Assembly (NCBI GenBank): GCA_035578155.1
Contig: JAPWDM010000001.1
Location: 15,230,725-15,294,724 of the forward strand
Length of the DNA: 64,000 bases
Reading direction: 5' to 3'
DNA from: Brachynemurus nebulosus
Lineage: Eukaryota; Arthropoda; Insecta; Neuroptera; Myrmeleontidae
Shown here: piece after piece, positions 36,254 to 47,914 of the stretch
Layout of the letters: every line of letters begins with the position of its first letter
Position numbering within the stretch: the stretch's first letter is position 1
Notes under the pieces: model-generated
Told to the model about the DNA's origin: nothing
The model's database searches: none
The model's input: only the letters and a program-made list of their open reading frames with translations
Program-made: the position numbers and the translations under genes

Positions 36254-36325
36254 CATGTATGGCATGTACTATAGTATCGCTCTTATGGCATGTACTATAG
36301 TAGAGCCCTTATAGTATCGCTCTCA
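36254..36325. repeat. Short tandem repeat of TATGGCATGTACTATAGTA
   Basis: The 19-mer TATGGCATGTACTATAGTA occurs twice 26-27 bp apart, and its TATAGTATCGCTCT tail appears again, giving about 2.5 units. A local tandem duplication in otherwise plain DNA. Confidence 0.7.
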
Positions 36326-39300
36326 ATACGTTTCCAACACGCTCTCTGTTCTATAAAATATTCTTACAAAAGAAACAATGAGAGAATTCATATTATCGCT
36401 ACGATCTACGTACGGTTCCAGTCTTTTCCCAGTCATGGTCCAATACTGATTCCACTCAGATAATATTTTATCGAAGTAATATCAAACTTGCAATGACTTG
36501 TATCAATAGTATGAACACTTTTCTAATTACCCTGCACTCTGTTAGCAATATAAAAAGAGCTTTTATCGAACCGAGAATGTATCGAGAACGGTGTGGAAGG
36601 AAAATATACAGTAACCGACACTGTAACGTAAACATAAGAATATTTTACCGGAGCGAGACTGATCAAGAGTAGTACAATTGCGTGGAATAGGCCTTAATCC
36701 TCTTACCATGTAATGTACCAGTACATGTACCAGTAAGTTTACAATAATATAAATACAGTAATTTATTGGAAATTCAAATATAATTCATGTTTGTACAAAA
36801 GTAATATTTCTATAGTAAAACAGCAGTCAAATTAAAATTCAAAATCAAAAGTTCCCAAACGTTTTCAAATCTAGGCTCGTTATTAAAACTTGCGTTTTAA
36901 CGAGTCATTTACAAAAAAGATTTGTACAGAATAAGTAAAAAATAAAATACACTACAAAAATAAAATACAAGAGTGAGTAAGATCAGTCCTTCTATTGTAG
37001 TATTTTTCAACAAAACCAAAATCAAGACTGAATTTTATTAGACTATGATCAAGACCAGAATTATATATGTGTCAGTAAGATCAAAACCCGACATTCTCAA
37101 TGTGAGAACAAAATCAAGGGCAAAATTACTAGCGTCCTAACAAAAAAAAAAATTATCTTTAATCTCTAATTTTATTCAAGTTTCCATGATTTTGAGTAAT
37201 ATTTCCTATTGAACGACTTTCATACAATATTATGTAATATCGGCTATTAAATGAAATTTTTTAACAGTTCAAGGTACTTAAATATACGTTTATATCTATT
37301 ACATTAAAATTATTTAAAATGTTTATTTAATTTGATATTCCATATTTATAGAAAAAAATACATTTATTTCTTTTTAAAATTCAAATTGTAGAATGTAACT
37401 TTCTTTTAATTACATAATTGACAAGAAGCTGGCACATCATTCTGATTAATGTTTTGAACGGTGAAGACGACTCTACTTAATTTGCATATTAAACACATAA
37501 CACACAATAAATATATCTTCCTGTTTTTATACACTTCTATTGAGAAAGTTATAAAATATTTGTAAGTAATGTAAAGTATCTATTAACGTGTAGGTATAAT
37601 ACAGTACCCCATCAAAGAAATGGGACCAACTGCAATATACTTCAATAAAGGTCAAAATCAGTGATGATAAATTCTTCTGAATGGTTACACTTTTTGGTGA
37701 TGTACCTACTGCTGTTTTGTGTAAGATGTTGAAAACTTTAAAATACGTTTATTTATTCTGAATACACAGGAAGCAATTGAAAATAGGAAACTTTATAATC
37801 CGATATTCGAATATACTCGGAAAATATTTATCAAATCATCGCTACCTGTAATTGCTCGATTTATGACTTAATAATTATAACGGTTTTCAACGAATTACAA
37901 AGCAATAAGGTGACTTTAGATTCATGACTGCTACTGAGCTTAGGTTATAACTATTATTTAAAATTTTTACTTTGGTTTCAACTTCATGAACATTTTTTGA
38001 TAGTAATTAGAAAAACCATCTAATTAATTATTTAATTAACGCAAGCTATTAAAATAATTAATTTAAATGATTTCGTGAATATTGGTCAGTTTAAAAAAAA
38101 TAGCTAGAGAGATTTTCATTATTAATCTCATTTATAAACACCGGTAATAATTATACACAAGAATTTCGTACAAACGCTGTTAAATAACAATTTAATTTTC
38201 TTTATTTGAATAAAAAAAAAAACTTTAACAAGTTAGTGTATAATTAAACAGAACGTAAATTATAAATAAAAATGTGCTGTTGAAAAATAAAAATAAATTA
38301 TTAATTTACTTTGACTCAAAAATTTAATAATTTGCAAAGCCTAAATTTTATTTAAGATGATAAAGTTCAAAGATTAAAAGTAACGTTTCTTTTTACCGAA
38401 ACGTACAATTAAAATAGCTGAATATGTAGGTATGTTTAGTTTTTGATCATTAAATCTTACTTTTATTTATAATTTTGTAAATTTCTTCTACATTTAAATA
38501 CATAAATATGAATAACACCGGTCAACATAATTTTGGGTTTGTATCCTAACAATGTTTTCTCCTTTTTTAATACGATATCAAGCAGGAAAACTATAGGTAC
38601 TTTTCCCATGAAAAGTTTGGTTTTGTAGTTCTTAGAACTAACCAAAAAAGTTAGAAGTACGTATTTTTTACTACATAATATATAAAACACAATATAATTA
38701 CTTTGTAGTTTTATAATTAACCGGGCAGATCGTATACAAAAACGTATTGGTGTGGTCAGTCTTTTTACGAGAAAGGAGGATTTCATCATGAAAGAAGTTA
38801 TTTTTTCTTGACCAGTGTAATATGTCAATAAATAATTTGTAAATAGAATAAAACTCGACATAAATATTAGTTAAGTAGTAACTAATAATTTACAAAAACC
38901 TAAAGCTTCAATTCTTAAAATTTAAAAATCCCTGACATATAAAAGCAAAATTTTAAAAAATCACAAATATACAGGTGTTTAATGAAATTTTATGAAACAT
39001 ATTTGAGTGTAAACAGTTTTAACATTTAATAATGGCTGAGATTCTTAAAAAGAATTCTCGTATAATTTAAATATTAATAATAAGGTAATTAAGAAAATTC
39101 AATATTTATTTGGGTCCTTTTTGTAGCGGGTCTTTCCAAAATTAGTACAAATTCGAAAGGAAAGCATCTTTGGGTATGACCAATAGAACTTTGTGTTGAT
39201 TTGTGAGTGAATAGAAAAAGTTTCCTTAATTATTTTTTAATGTACCAGCGATACTCCAGCATTCTTTAGGGTTTGCGAGGCCAGAAAGATATCATCGATA

Positions 39301-41178
39301 AAAACGTCTATTTTTATATGTGATTTTTTAAGAAAACTTGGCACTTAAAAATACCATTGACACATAAGACACAAGAAAGCGAAACTTTTTTGGTACATTA
39401 AGGATTACGTTTTACCGACACCACAAATTAGAAAAGCTCAATTGAGCTTTGTTGAATAAATAGCTACAAATATAAGTAACAAAATACACCAAAAAATATT
39501 TAACGTATAAATATAAATCACTGTTCAGTACAAAGAACAATTCTAAATTTTAATTAGTAAAATTTTTTAATGTGATTTATAATTCTGATAATATTTTATA
39601 ATTACTATCTACTAAAAAATAAAAATAAAAACAAAAATAAAAAGAACTAATTTAATGTAGATAACTATTATAACAATTCACGAACAGAAGAAAGAAATCT
39701 TGAAAGGCTGGAATGTAGCCTGTGGATGGAAATATACACACTAACATACATCTTCTATGAGATATGCGAGCATATCATGAAGAAAACAGGTTCCAGCACA
39801 CAAGACCAGCCAGATGAGGGTGATACTCTCTATCGAGCCAATCGAGCATATATGTATGTATGTAGAGAGCTTGTTCTGCTGTTGTGACTGCATTGAACCC
39901 GACTGCATTGCACCAATCTATCTCTATCTCCTCTCCAGTATACGTAACATACCTACCTACCTGTGTATTTATGTACATTTCATATACAAAGGTACATTCG
40001 TATGGATAGATATAGCTTGTCCGTGGAAGATCCACTCACTGTTATTTCCTTCCTGACATACGATCTTGTTTTGCACTAAAAAAAGTCTTTGTACTTTTTA
40101 TGGATCACTTGCAAACTATTCGCCTTTTTGTTTAACGTATTCATATATGGTAATCATAGTTTCCGTCCGGAGTTTGCTTGACGATTAAAATTCAGTTCAG
40201 ATTTTATTTTCTTATCTAGAGAGAAAAAATGAACTTCATTCATTCAAAATCATTTGAAAAAATAGAACAGAGTTTGTTTACGGTACAGTCTTAATACAAA
40301 AGATGAGTACCTAAACAGTCCAAAGAATAATGGACTGTAATTTTTAATTGGTTCATTTTTAGGGCCAGTCAGCTTCCATGCATACTTAACAATAAGCTTA
40401 AGATAATGCTGGTCACGTTACTCCGTTCAAATAAAAAAATGCAGTAATCAAGTTGACCGAGTATGAGAGTGTAGAAGGTCACTTCGTTGTTCCTCGTGGT
40501 TGGTGTTATAATGCTATTCATATGCCTCAGCGAGGAACTTCGGCGAGGAACCTTGTCCTACCTCGGTGAAAATGTAGTAGGTACAATACAATAAATAAGC
40601 AATTTCATGATAGTCGTAGATAAAGTACTTCAAGCTATTACAAGTTAGCACTATATGTATGTATACATAATGTATGTATTATTTAACAATAATTGTTTCA
40701 CATCATTAGTACTAATAATGACATCATTAATGGAGTTTGTAGCATTGGTAAAAAATATATCGGAAGGTAATTATTACATATTATAATTTATTATGATACA
40801 TAAGATGATATAATACTGTTTGCTGACTAATTTTAACTTACGAATATAGAAAATTTAGTTTGTAAATGTTCTTTTAAATGGAATTATTAGTAACATTCTT
40901 TTTTTCCGGAATTATTAATGTTAATTCCTCTTTAGAAAAATCGATTTAAATTCTATAAAACAAAAAAATTAGTGCATTTAAATATCCATTACTATCGTAT
41001 AAGACTGTAAAAAATCTTTCATAATTAATTGTACCTAGTGGTTAAAGTACTTCTGTTTTTCCTTATTATGACGAAAGTGATTCAGTAAAAAAAGTATTAT
41101 ACTACTCCAATCGGAAAAGATTACATTTACTATGCCAAAGTTAGTTACTTGTATCAATACCCAAAACTTAGTATTTTT
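36326..41178. other. Long gene-free stretch
   Basis: No transposon termini seen. A 132-codon minus-strand open frame at 38463-38861, the longest in the window, has no domain I recognise and AT-driven composition. 39720-40060 is GC-richer with TATGTATGTATG and CCTACCTACCTG simple repeats and open frames on both strands. Near 40489-40551 GTTCCTCG faces two CGAGGAAC copies. 40620-40690 is TGTATGTA-rich. A regulatory role is possible but not shown. Confidence 0.4.
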
Positions 41179-41418
41179 ATTATTTAGAGGATTTAGGAGC
41201 TAGATTATCGGATAAGAAAATAAAAAATAAAGAACGAGGTTATATTTTAAATTTTGCCGCTACCATGGTTTCGTGCAAGCAGCACTTCTTCAGGCGCTCT
41301 GTATTAAATTAAAAAGTAAACAAATACATGTCAAAGTTATTAAAAACAATAACTTTGACATGTATTTGTTTACTTTTTATCGTATCCGATAACCTAGCTC
41401 CTAAATCCTCTAAATAAT
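41179..41418. mobile_element. Asymmetric palindrome, possible Penelope-type remnant
   Basis: Outer 36-nt arms (41179-41214 and 41383-41418, one mismatch) contain TTTAGAGGATTTAGGAGCTA. An inner exact hairpin (41311-41341 and 41348-41378, 31 nt, loop AAAAAC) contains GTAAACAAATACATGTCAAA. In the left arm about 96 bp (41215-41310) separates the two parts; in the right arm only 4 bp do. So one arm carries an insertion, or the other lost it. The inserted piece has, on the minus strand, a CCTGAAGAAGTGC...GAAACC layout typical of Penelope-like terminal regions. Inverted partial copies and inverted tails are known for Penelope elements. The assignment is tentative. Confidence 0.5.
41256..41301 (-). 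ncRNA. Hammerhead-ribozyme-like motif (unproven)
   Basis: On the minus strand the order is: stem-I 5' side GCGC; core CTGAAGA (41287-41293); an extra A; stem II GTGC / GCAC closed by TGCTT; core GAA; then A-CC / GG-T as a short stem III with a 2-nt loop; A as the cleavage-site base; and GCG that pairs with the stem-I side. This follows the type-I hammerhead order CUGANGA-II-GAA-III-UH. Penelope-like elements are known to carry such motifs. Weak points: the extra A beside stem II, only 3 pairs in stem I next to the core, and a very short stem III. It may be a decayed or chance form. Confidence 0.3.
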
Positions 41419-41484
41419 ACTTAATGGTGTCATCAAACTTTTAACTATTTAGTATATTTATGTACCAAGTTGATAGTCAGGACC

Positions 41485-41665
41485 ATGGACAGAAATGGCT
41501 GGCGCCGGGAATAAACCACATTTTCTTCCCAAAAATTAGTGGTGCGCAAAAAAAAAAGCTCCTGCGCCTTTTTCCAGGCTCTCTATCAGCAGTTACGGGC
41601 CCTCTCTTCAAGCCCGGATCCTGAGACTGATTCCTGGCTGCTTCCCTTCTCGTCAGGCTTGTTGC
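41485..41665 (+). repeat. GC-rich dispersed repeat G, copy 2
   Basis: It aligns with 21785-21980. Shared features are AGAAATGGCTGGC, CCGGGAATAA, CAGGCTCTCT, CAGTTACGGGCC and a CGTCAGGCTT end. Copy 2 has an A-run and TGCGC interruption in its middle. It follows the palindrome above by only about 65 bp. Family unknown. Confidence 0.65.
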
Positions 41666-43475
41666 TAGTGTTCTAGTAGTTGGTACAAAGCCATGATAAG
41701 CAGTACCAAAAAAATTGGTGTACCTATAATAACCTTGAATTGGTTTCTAATTGAAATACCGCTGTACCGTCCTTTCACTAGCTATGATCTTCACCGAATT
41801 TAACGTTTATGTTTCTAGTTTTCTCTAATTCTATTATACGTATAAAAGTATCAGACTAATGTGTGAAAATATTGGTTCAATATGGATTGTAATTATCAGA
41901 CAATCATCTGCCATTTCATTTGCAACAATTTACTATACTAAAACCTAACTGTTATCAATTTTATAACGTTGCGATTAGATAGAATTGGACAAAAGCCGCC
42001 ATATAGACATATATATGTCTTTATCGGATTTTATATGATCATAAACGTAAAAACGATTTGATAAGTCATCTGGCGTGAGCTTTACAGATAGATATATGTA
42101 TGAAACTGTACAATGGTGGCGGCATCTATTTAACACAAAATGGTAACGTAAATTTTATATTTTAAACGACATCTTCTACCAGATTTTGTATCGGCGATAT
42201 CAATTCGCGATTTTTTAATTGCACAAAGTCAAAGCGATGAAGCGACCAACGTTTCGCTTGGTGTTGTATATGTAAAATACACAGGTGTTTGATTGAAAAA
42301 TATTGAAACGCTATTAAAGATTTGTTGTTTTGAAGTTGATTTTACAATTTACGAGACATTCAAGGCCATTCAAATTATACACGTAGCGATGAGATAGAGA
42401 GGCCTGATGGATTGAATGGCTCTATTGGTGCCATTACTGTCTAACACATTTGCATCTTGTATGAACATCTACGGTTACAAATAAACATACATTCCGCGAT
42501 TCCGACTCGTAGCGAAAACGATAATATTGTACACAAATAAAAATAATATTATATATACCTGAGGTATGGCCGCGCCGTGAATGTACTTACGAACAAGTCG
42601 AGCTACTGTGATTGTTAATTGCATTCAATATTCATAATTTTAAGGATAGAAAAACTTGTCGCCGTTTACCTAAGATAAATGAAGATGATATTTAATTACT
42701 AGCAACTGTGTGTATGTTGGAGCTAAGTATTTGCTATGTACGTACGTGCAATTAACATTTCTAATAAGATTAAAAATTAACTATTTATTACTTAATGGTT
42801 AATAAATGAAATGAGAGAAAACTAAATGTGATATTCTTCATTTATAAAAACAGAGATAACACCTCCGGATTTTGTAATGACCTTACGAATTCCACAGTGG
42901 TTTTCCCATTGGATAGCTAGTACCTACATCAAACGTCTGCGGTTACATAATTTTTAGTTTCTCTTTTTTTTGGTAGTTTTAATGTTCCGTATCGCATAAA
43001 AGTCGAAAATTCATATTCCCATTTAATGGGTTTGATATTTCTAAACTTTTGTTCTCACAGTTCTGGATTTAACGTTTCTTTAAACTGCAACACTGTTGTG
43101 TCACACGGATCTCAAGTATCTTGAGATACAACAGTTAAGAGTAATAACGTTTAAAGGATTCTACTTAATAATTAATTTGTTAATAATAATACAATATTTA
43201 GTTATCAAAACAGTGTATCAGTTGGTCATTTCGTCATAGTTCTTCATAATCGTCATCGTGTTAATGAAGCTATGTACAGTTCATTTCAAATGGGTTGAAG
43301 TTGACTATTACTCTTGAATTTACATAAGAAAAAGGCTGAAGTTATTTGAAGTGAATATATATTAATAATATTGTAGGGTCCGCTACTTTTTGAATTTCAA
43401 TTTTTTAAGTGTCTTTCAAAACAACTTTGAAAAAACTTTGTAGGAAAAAAATTGGAGCCCAACTTTTAGATTATT
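41666..43475. other. Gene-free stretch
   Basis: GCCGCCATATAG near 41995 and TGGTGGCGGCATC near 42113 form a small inverted pair (GCCGCCA / TGGCGGC) about 115 bp apart. A TTCCGTATC phrase near 42984 recalls the TTCCGTA family but is too short to call. No gene is recognised. Confidence 0.4.
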
Positions 43476-43479
43476 TTAA

Positions 43480-44344
43480 GGGGATGGTAACGTATTAAAA
43501 ATTTTTTTCCCATTTTTGTTTATTGTTTCATATGATTGTACAACACCTTAAGATTGTTGTGTCAAAATTTGAAACAAATCGGAGTAAAACTAACTAAGAT
43601 ACAGAACTTTGAGCGTTTGTTGCTCCGATACGTTTTTGTATCCCTCCCAGCAGGTACGTGGCTTTGTGCTCATCTCGAAATCCCTAAATTCTTTTATTCA
43701 TTGATGGATCTTTGTAAGTGTACTAACGTATACTATAACCAATGGCGTAGGTATGAAAAAATTTTTCATATTTAATATTGGATTGTCAGGTATACAAGTC
43801 TCTAAAGCCATTTTCTGACACTTGTCATTTTTAAAACTGGTGAACAGTTTAAATAAAAATCTACCTGATCGATTGTTTTGAAATTTTGTGTACAGCTTCC
43901 TTACATAAATGACCAGGTATTCCTGAGAGTTTTTTTTTTTTATTTTTTATAATTATTAATTTTACAATAACAAATAGGTCCATTTTTTAAATGAAAATCG
44001 GTGTTTTCACTTCTGTCACCAAAAATTAAAAAATCGAAAAAAATTTCCTTCCAGGGATACCTTAGGAAAACGGTTATATAATGATATCATTAATTTTTTT
44101 TATTTCGGATGATCCACTCACGAGTTATATTGTTCACCGACAGACAACTTTTTTTGGAGGCGCCTCCAGAGATTTGCTGCCGTTGGCTCAATTATTTATA
44201 TTTTGTTTTAAAAAATTAAGGAAATGTTGTTCATATGTTGTACTATAATGTTACAATCGATTAATTAAATTTATATTACCTGTAGCATCTGCAAAAAATT
44301 TTAAAAATGGTCCTTTCTTATGTCGAATTAACGTTACCATCTCC
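43480..44344. mobile_element. TTAA-flanked Kolobok-like element K, copy 2 (865 bp)
   Basis: TTAA lies at 43476-43479 and 44345-44348. The inverted ends are GGGGATGGTAACGT and (rc of right) GGAGATGGTAACGT. It is collinear with 26889-27685, with shared blocks TTGTTTCATATGATTGTACA, AATCGGAGTAAAACTAACTA and CGGATGATCCACTCA. It holds about 65 extra bp after CAGCAGGTACG and a short insert near 43950. No transposase. The 79-codon open frame 43536-43775 is not preserved in copy 1. Confidence 0.85.
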
Positions 44345-44348
44345 TTAA

Positions 44349-45775
44349 CAAGACAAAAATCTAACAAGATTACCCAACAGACCTCTTAAGAAAAATTTCT
44401 GCAATTGTTAACTCCAACCAACGCCGGCTTTCTAAATAGGCAAAGTAGTCAATTATTCAAAGACTCAAAGGCTCTGAGAGACTCTTCTGAATCGAAAAAA
44501 GTATAAGACGGTCAGCGAAAAGTTGACGTTGAAATAATTTAAGTCACTTTGACATCGGATAGAAAACGATACAAAAATCTTAGAGTTAGAAAGTTAGAAG
44601 GCGGGAAGAGAAGCCTCTAAGATTTACATTGTTATAATATGTAAGATAATAATGGTTACTGGGTTTTATTTGGATATCCGGCCCATCCGTTACCAATATG
44701 ATGCTCATAATATATCATGTGGATACCCGTAGGGTACCCGGTTCATTATAGAAATTTCGTATTTGCCATTAAATCGCTTACCAAACAACGCAGAAAGTTC
44801 CTTAGTAAAATGTCTGCAGCAATGGAATAACAGATATATTTAGTTCTTCGCTCAATTTTATTAATGATTAATATAAATTAGAAAAAATATGAAAATGCAT
44901 TATTTATGCTTACTTATATATGTACATATAAAGCGATAGGTACAAATATTTCTCAAAGAACTTATACAATAAAACGACTATTTCGTTTATACATAATGCT
45001 TATTGAACATCTCAAGGAAAACACTTTTGTTTATGTAAATAGCAACAAAATAAAATATTAACAAGTAAGTAATTACAGGTAATTACAAAAGTTGTCAGTA
45101 CTTATGACATTTGTCATTCCTGTAATACATATCTAAAGAGGTGTTTGAAAAAAAAATCACATAACGAAATCACATAACGAAATCACTCACTCCAACGCGA
45201 CGATTAAATACCTTATACACCCACAACAATTGTCACAAAAGAAACATGTGGAGAAAAATCAAGTAAAGTACAAACGTCAAACAGAATTTATTTTTATTCG
45301 GTTTTTAATTAAATGAATTTTGCTTCCGATATCACTAAGCGAAAGCAATGTGATCACTTTTGAAACATGAAAATTACTTTTCCCTCTAAAATGACAATTT
45401 TTAGATATTTTTGGTTTCATGTTTGTCTGTCGATTCGTCTGAGTATCCAAAGACTCTGACTCTATTGAGTGGCGTAACTTCAAAACTATTCAATCATTTT
45501 TGATGAAATTTATAAATTGTGCGGTTTGGTTCCTAGATGATTTCCTACGAATTTTATCACAATGGGAATAGTAGTAATCACGACGCTAAAACCCTATGAA
45601 ATCTTTGATGTCTTACTTATTACTAGTCCTATTTTACATGCATGCAAAATGAGATATGCGCAATTGTAAAATACGGTAACGCTGGGTGATTAGAATACTC
45701 TTTGCTCTTCTTGTCTTGTTACTATAAAAACAAAAAATCTTCGGAATCTTTTGACAGTTTGAAACGTCAAATAAT
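44349..45775. other. Gene-free stretch with retroelement-tail-like text at 45415-45600
   Basis: From about 45415 the order GTTTGTCTGTCG, GTAACTTCAAAACTATTCAA, TTTGATGAAATTT is of a kind often found in insect retroelement and other repeat tails; a similar order occurs at 48815-48900. Nothing else is recognised. Confidence 0.4.
45155..45186. repeat. 13-bp tandem repeat AATCACATAACGA
   Basis: Two complete units and a partial third (AATCAC) follow one another exactly. A small local tandem duplication. Confidence 0.85.
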
Positions 45776-46116
45776 GGGCCAATTCGTATCGGTGTTAGCC
45801 AAAGTTGCTTGATCTTATTTTTAATCACATTACACTCGTTTTGAAGCACACTTGGCTTGTTTTTGAAATTTTTGTATATTCCTGTCTCACTTTTCATGTT
45901 CTAGAGAGAAGGGTCAAGTATTAATGTTCAGTATACATCGTATACTGTATACGATGTATACCGAACATTAATACTTGACCCTTCTCTCTAGAACATGAAA
46001 AGTGAGACAGGAATATATAAAAATGTCAAAAGCAAGCCAAGTGCGCTTCAAAACAAGTGTAATGTGATTAAAAATAAGATCGAGCGACTTTGGCTAACAT
46101 CGATACGAATTGGCCC
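45776..46116. repeat. 341-bp near-perfect palindrome with 1-nt centre
   Basis: The left arm 45776-45945 and right arm 45947-46116 are each 170 nt with no indels and about nine substitutions (roughly 95% identity). The centre is GTATACATCGTATAC, one T, then its complement. The outer edge is GGGCC. Both arms contain a short open frame reading outward, both starting MKSETGIYKN (minus 45634-45897, plus 45995-46195). Over the shared 41 codons about seven of eight differences change the amino acid, so there is no sign of protein-level selection. No target duplication was identified. An inverted duplication or a fold-back MITE is likely; transcribed, it would form a long hairpin RNA. Confidence 0.9.
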
Positions 46117-47905
46117 AATGTGTACTGGTTTCTTTAATTTCTTTCACAAATTGATTTTAGTTAAAAAAGAAGCTACGCAATCAGTCTTTTCGTAATTTCC
46201 ATATTGCCTGTCCGTGAATCGAAGGCATTTGATTCAAGGCCGCCTTAGTTAGGTATAATTTATCTTTGTCGATGTTATTTTGATCTATAAAGAGAGACAG
46301 AATAAATAATATTTCCTTTAACCCCTTTTAAAACTGGCGTGAATTTATGTACAAACACTAGTTACATAGCTGCTTAGAGTAAGTCAAAATCAAGTTATCC
46401 TATCCTTGTCTTATTCTTATTTCGAACATGACGTTAACAATACAATAAGACATGAAATTTAAGATAAGATGCAGTTTAAGCGCAAAATCACTTGAAAGAT
46501 TGGATAAAAGTCTGTTACGAGTACAAGGAAGCTGTGTACATCCCCCCTCCCCCCTCCTCACACCAATGGTAGTGTATTTTTTATTGTGTTTTATAACGCA
46601 TTAATATTTTCTAACCTTTACTTGTGAACCTCTTGTGACTTCAACAACTAATCAAGAGACTCCCTACTTTCATTATCGGTATAAATACCGTGTCTAGACA
46701 GATATAATGAATATTCATTAAATCGATTTTCACTTGTACCATGGATACAGAGGATTAAATTAGAGCATTCTAATAGGCACATGAAACAAACGCAGTAAAA
46801 CTCCTCTAAGAAGGTCGTTCAATATGCTGCTGGAGCATTGAGTTTTAAAAGAGGATTAAATGCGTACTGATATAGTTTCAGACAAACGTTTCACTGTAGA
46901 TAAAGATGTTCGTGACTAATTTTAATAAAAACTTGTACCTTCAGTCGAAAAAATAATCGAAATTTCAAGTAATGGATTTCCTAAGAATTAAACCAATCTA
47001 CAACGAATGTCATACAATTTCGAAAACATTCAAGCATGCCTCGACATAAATGCACTGTTCATCCTGTACATGTATAAGTACATAGAGCATAAAATATCTA
47101 TGATTTATGGGAATATTATTCATGAATTGTTTCGATCTCATAGTTGGTTATGCGTGAAGAAGAAAACAGGTGCGCGAAGTGGTAGCGGAGAATACACCGT
47201 TGTCAAACACAACTTACAAAGGTAAGTAAGTGGGTATCTAAGCTGTGCAAGTAAGAGCCATATAGTCGATACCAATGGAAACGAATAAAATGGATATATA
47301 ATTTTATGGAATGGCAACAAATTTACAATCCGATCAGTTTGCCATGAGTTGAATGGACTGATACGATATGATGATAAAAATAGTTGCATGTCTTGAACTA
47401 CTTAATTATAATTTGCTTTTTATATAAAAAAAAAAAAAAAAGTATTACCTATGTCTTTTTTTTGTTATAATATTCTTTTTTTCAAATGTACAATTCTGGT
47501 TCTTTTTTCCTCGGTAAAAATAAATATATCTAACCTTTGACTCATTCACTGGTGGTTTTATTACAATTTTAGAAGACATAAAATAAAAAAAGCACTCTAA
47601 TGGATAGCGCAAAGCGGAGCAGCAGAGCCAGCCAAAGTGAATGGCTGAAGATGATTCTCGAGCCGGTCGTTCTTAATTTATTACGCGTGTCCTTTTCTAA
47701 CACATAACTATTTTAATAAACTGGCTCAATTAATTGAAATAACTCGCGATAGGAATTATAAAAAATTGATTTTTATTTTTTTTTACACAAATATTCCATT
47801 TATAACACGTTTTAAAACTGAAAGTCTATTTCATCTTAGTTTTAAATATAATTGTGTACATAAATGTGTACAGATCGTTTCTATTCAACAAAAACATAGT
47901 GGTAG
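46117..47905. other. Gene-free stretch
   Basis: A pyrimidine run CCCCCCTCCCCCCTCC near 46543 and a GC-richer patch at 47605-47675 (AGCGGAGCAGCAGAGCC) stand out. The A-run near 47426 is a homopolymer. Open frames here are short and unlike known proteins. Confidence 0.4.
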
Positions 47906-47914
47906 ATTAGTTCT

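Noticed and set aside
38463..38861. 132-codon minus-strand open frame, the longest in the window
   Set aside because: No motif or family resemblance, composition driven by A+T, and no splice or promoter context; consistent with chance in 64 kb.
39775..40056. Overlapping open frames on both strands
   Set aside because: Rich in simple TATG and CTAC repeats; both strands open, which points to low-complexity sequence rather than a gene.
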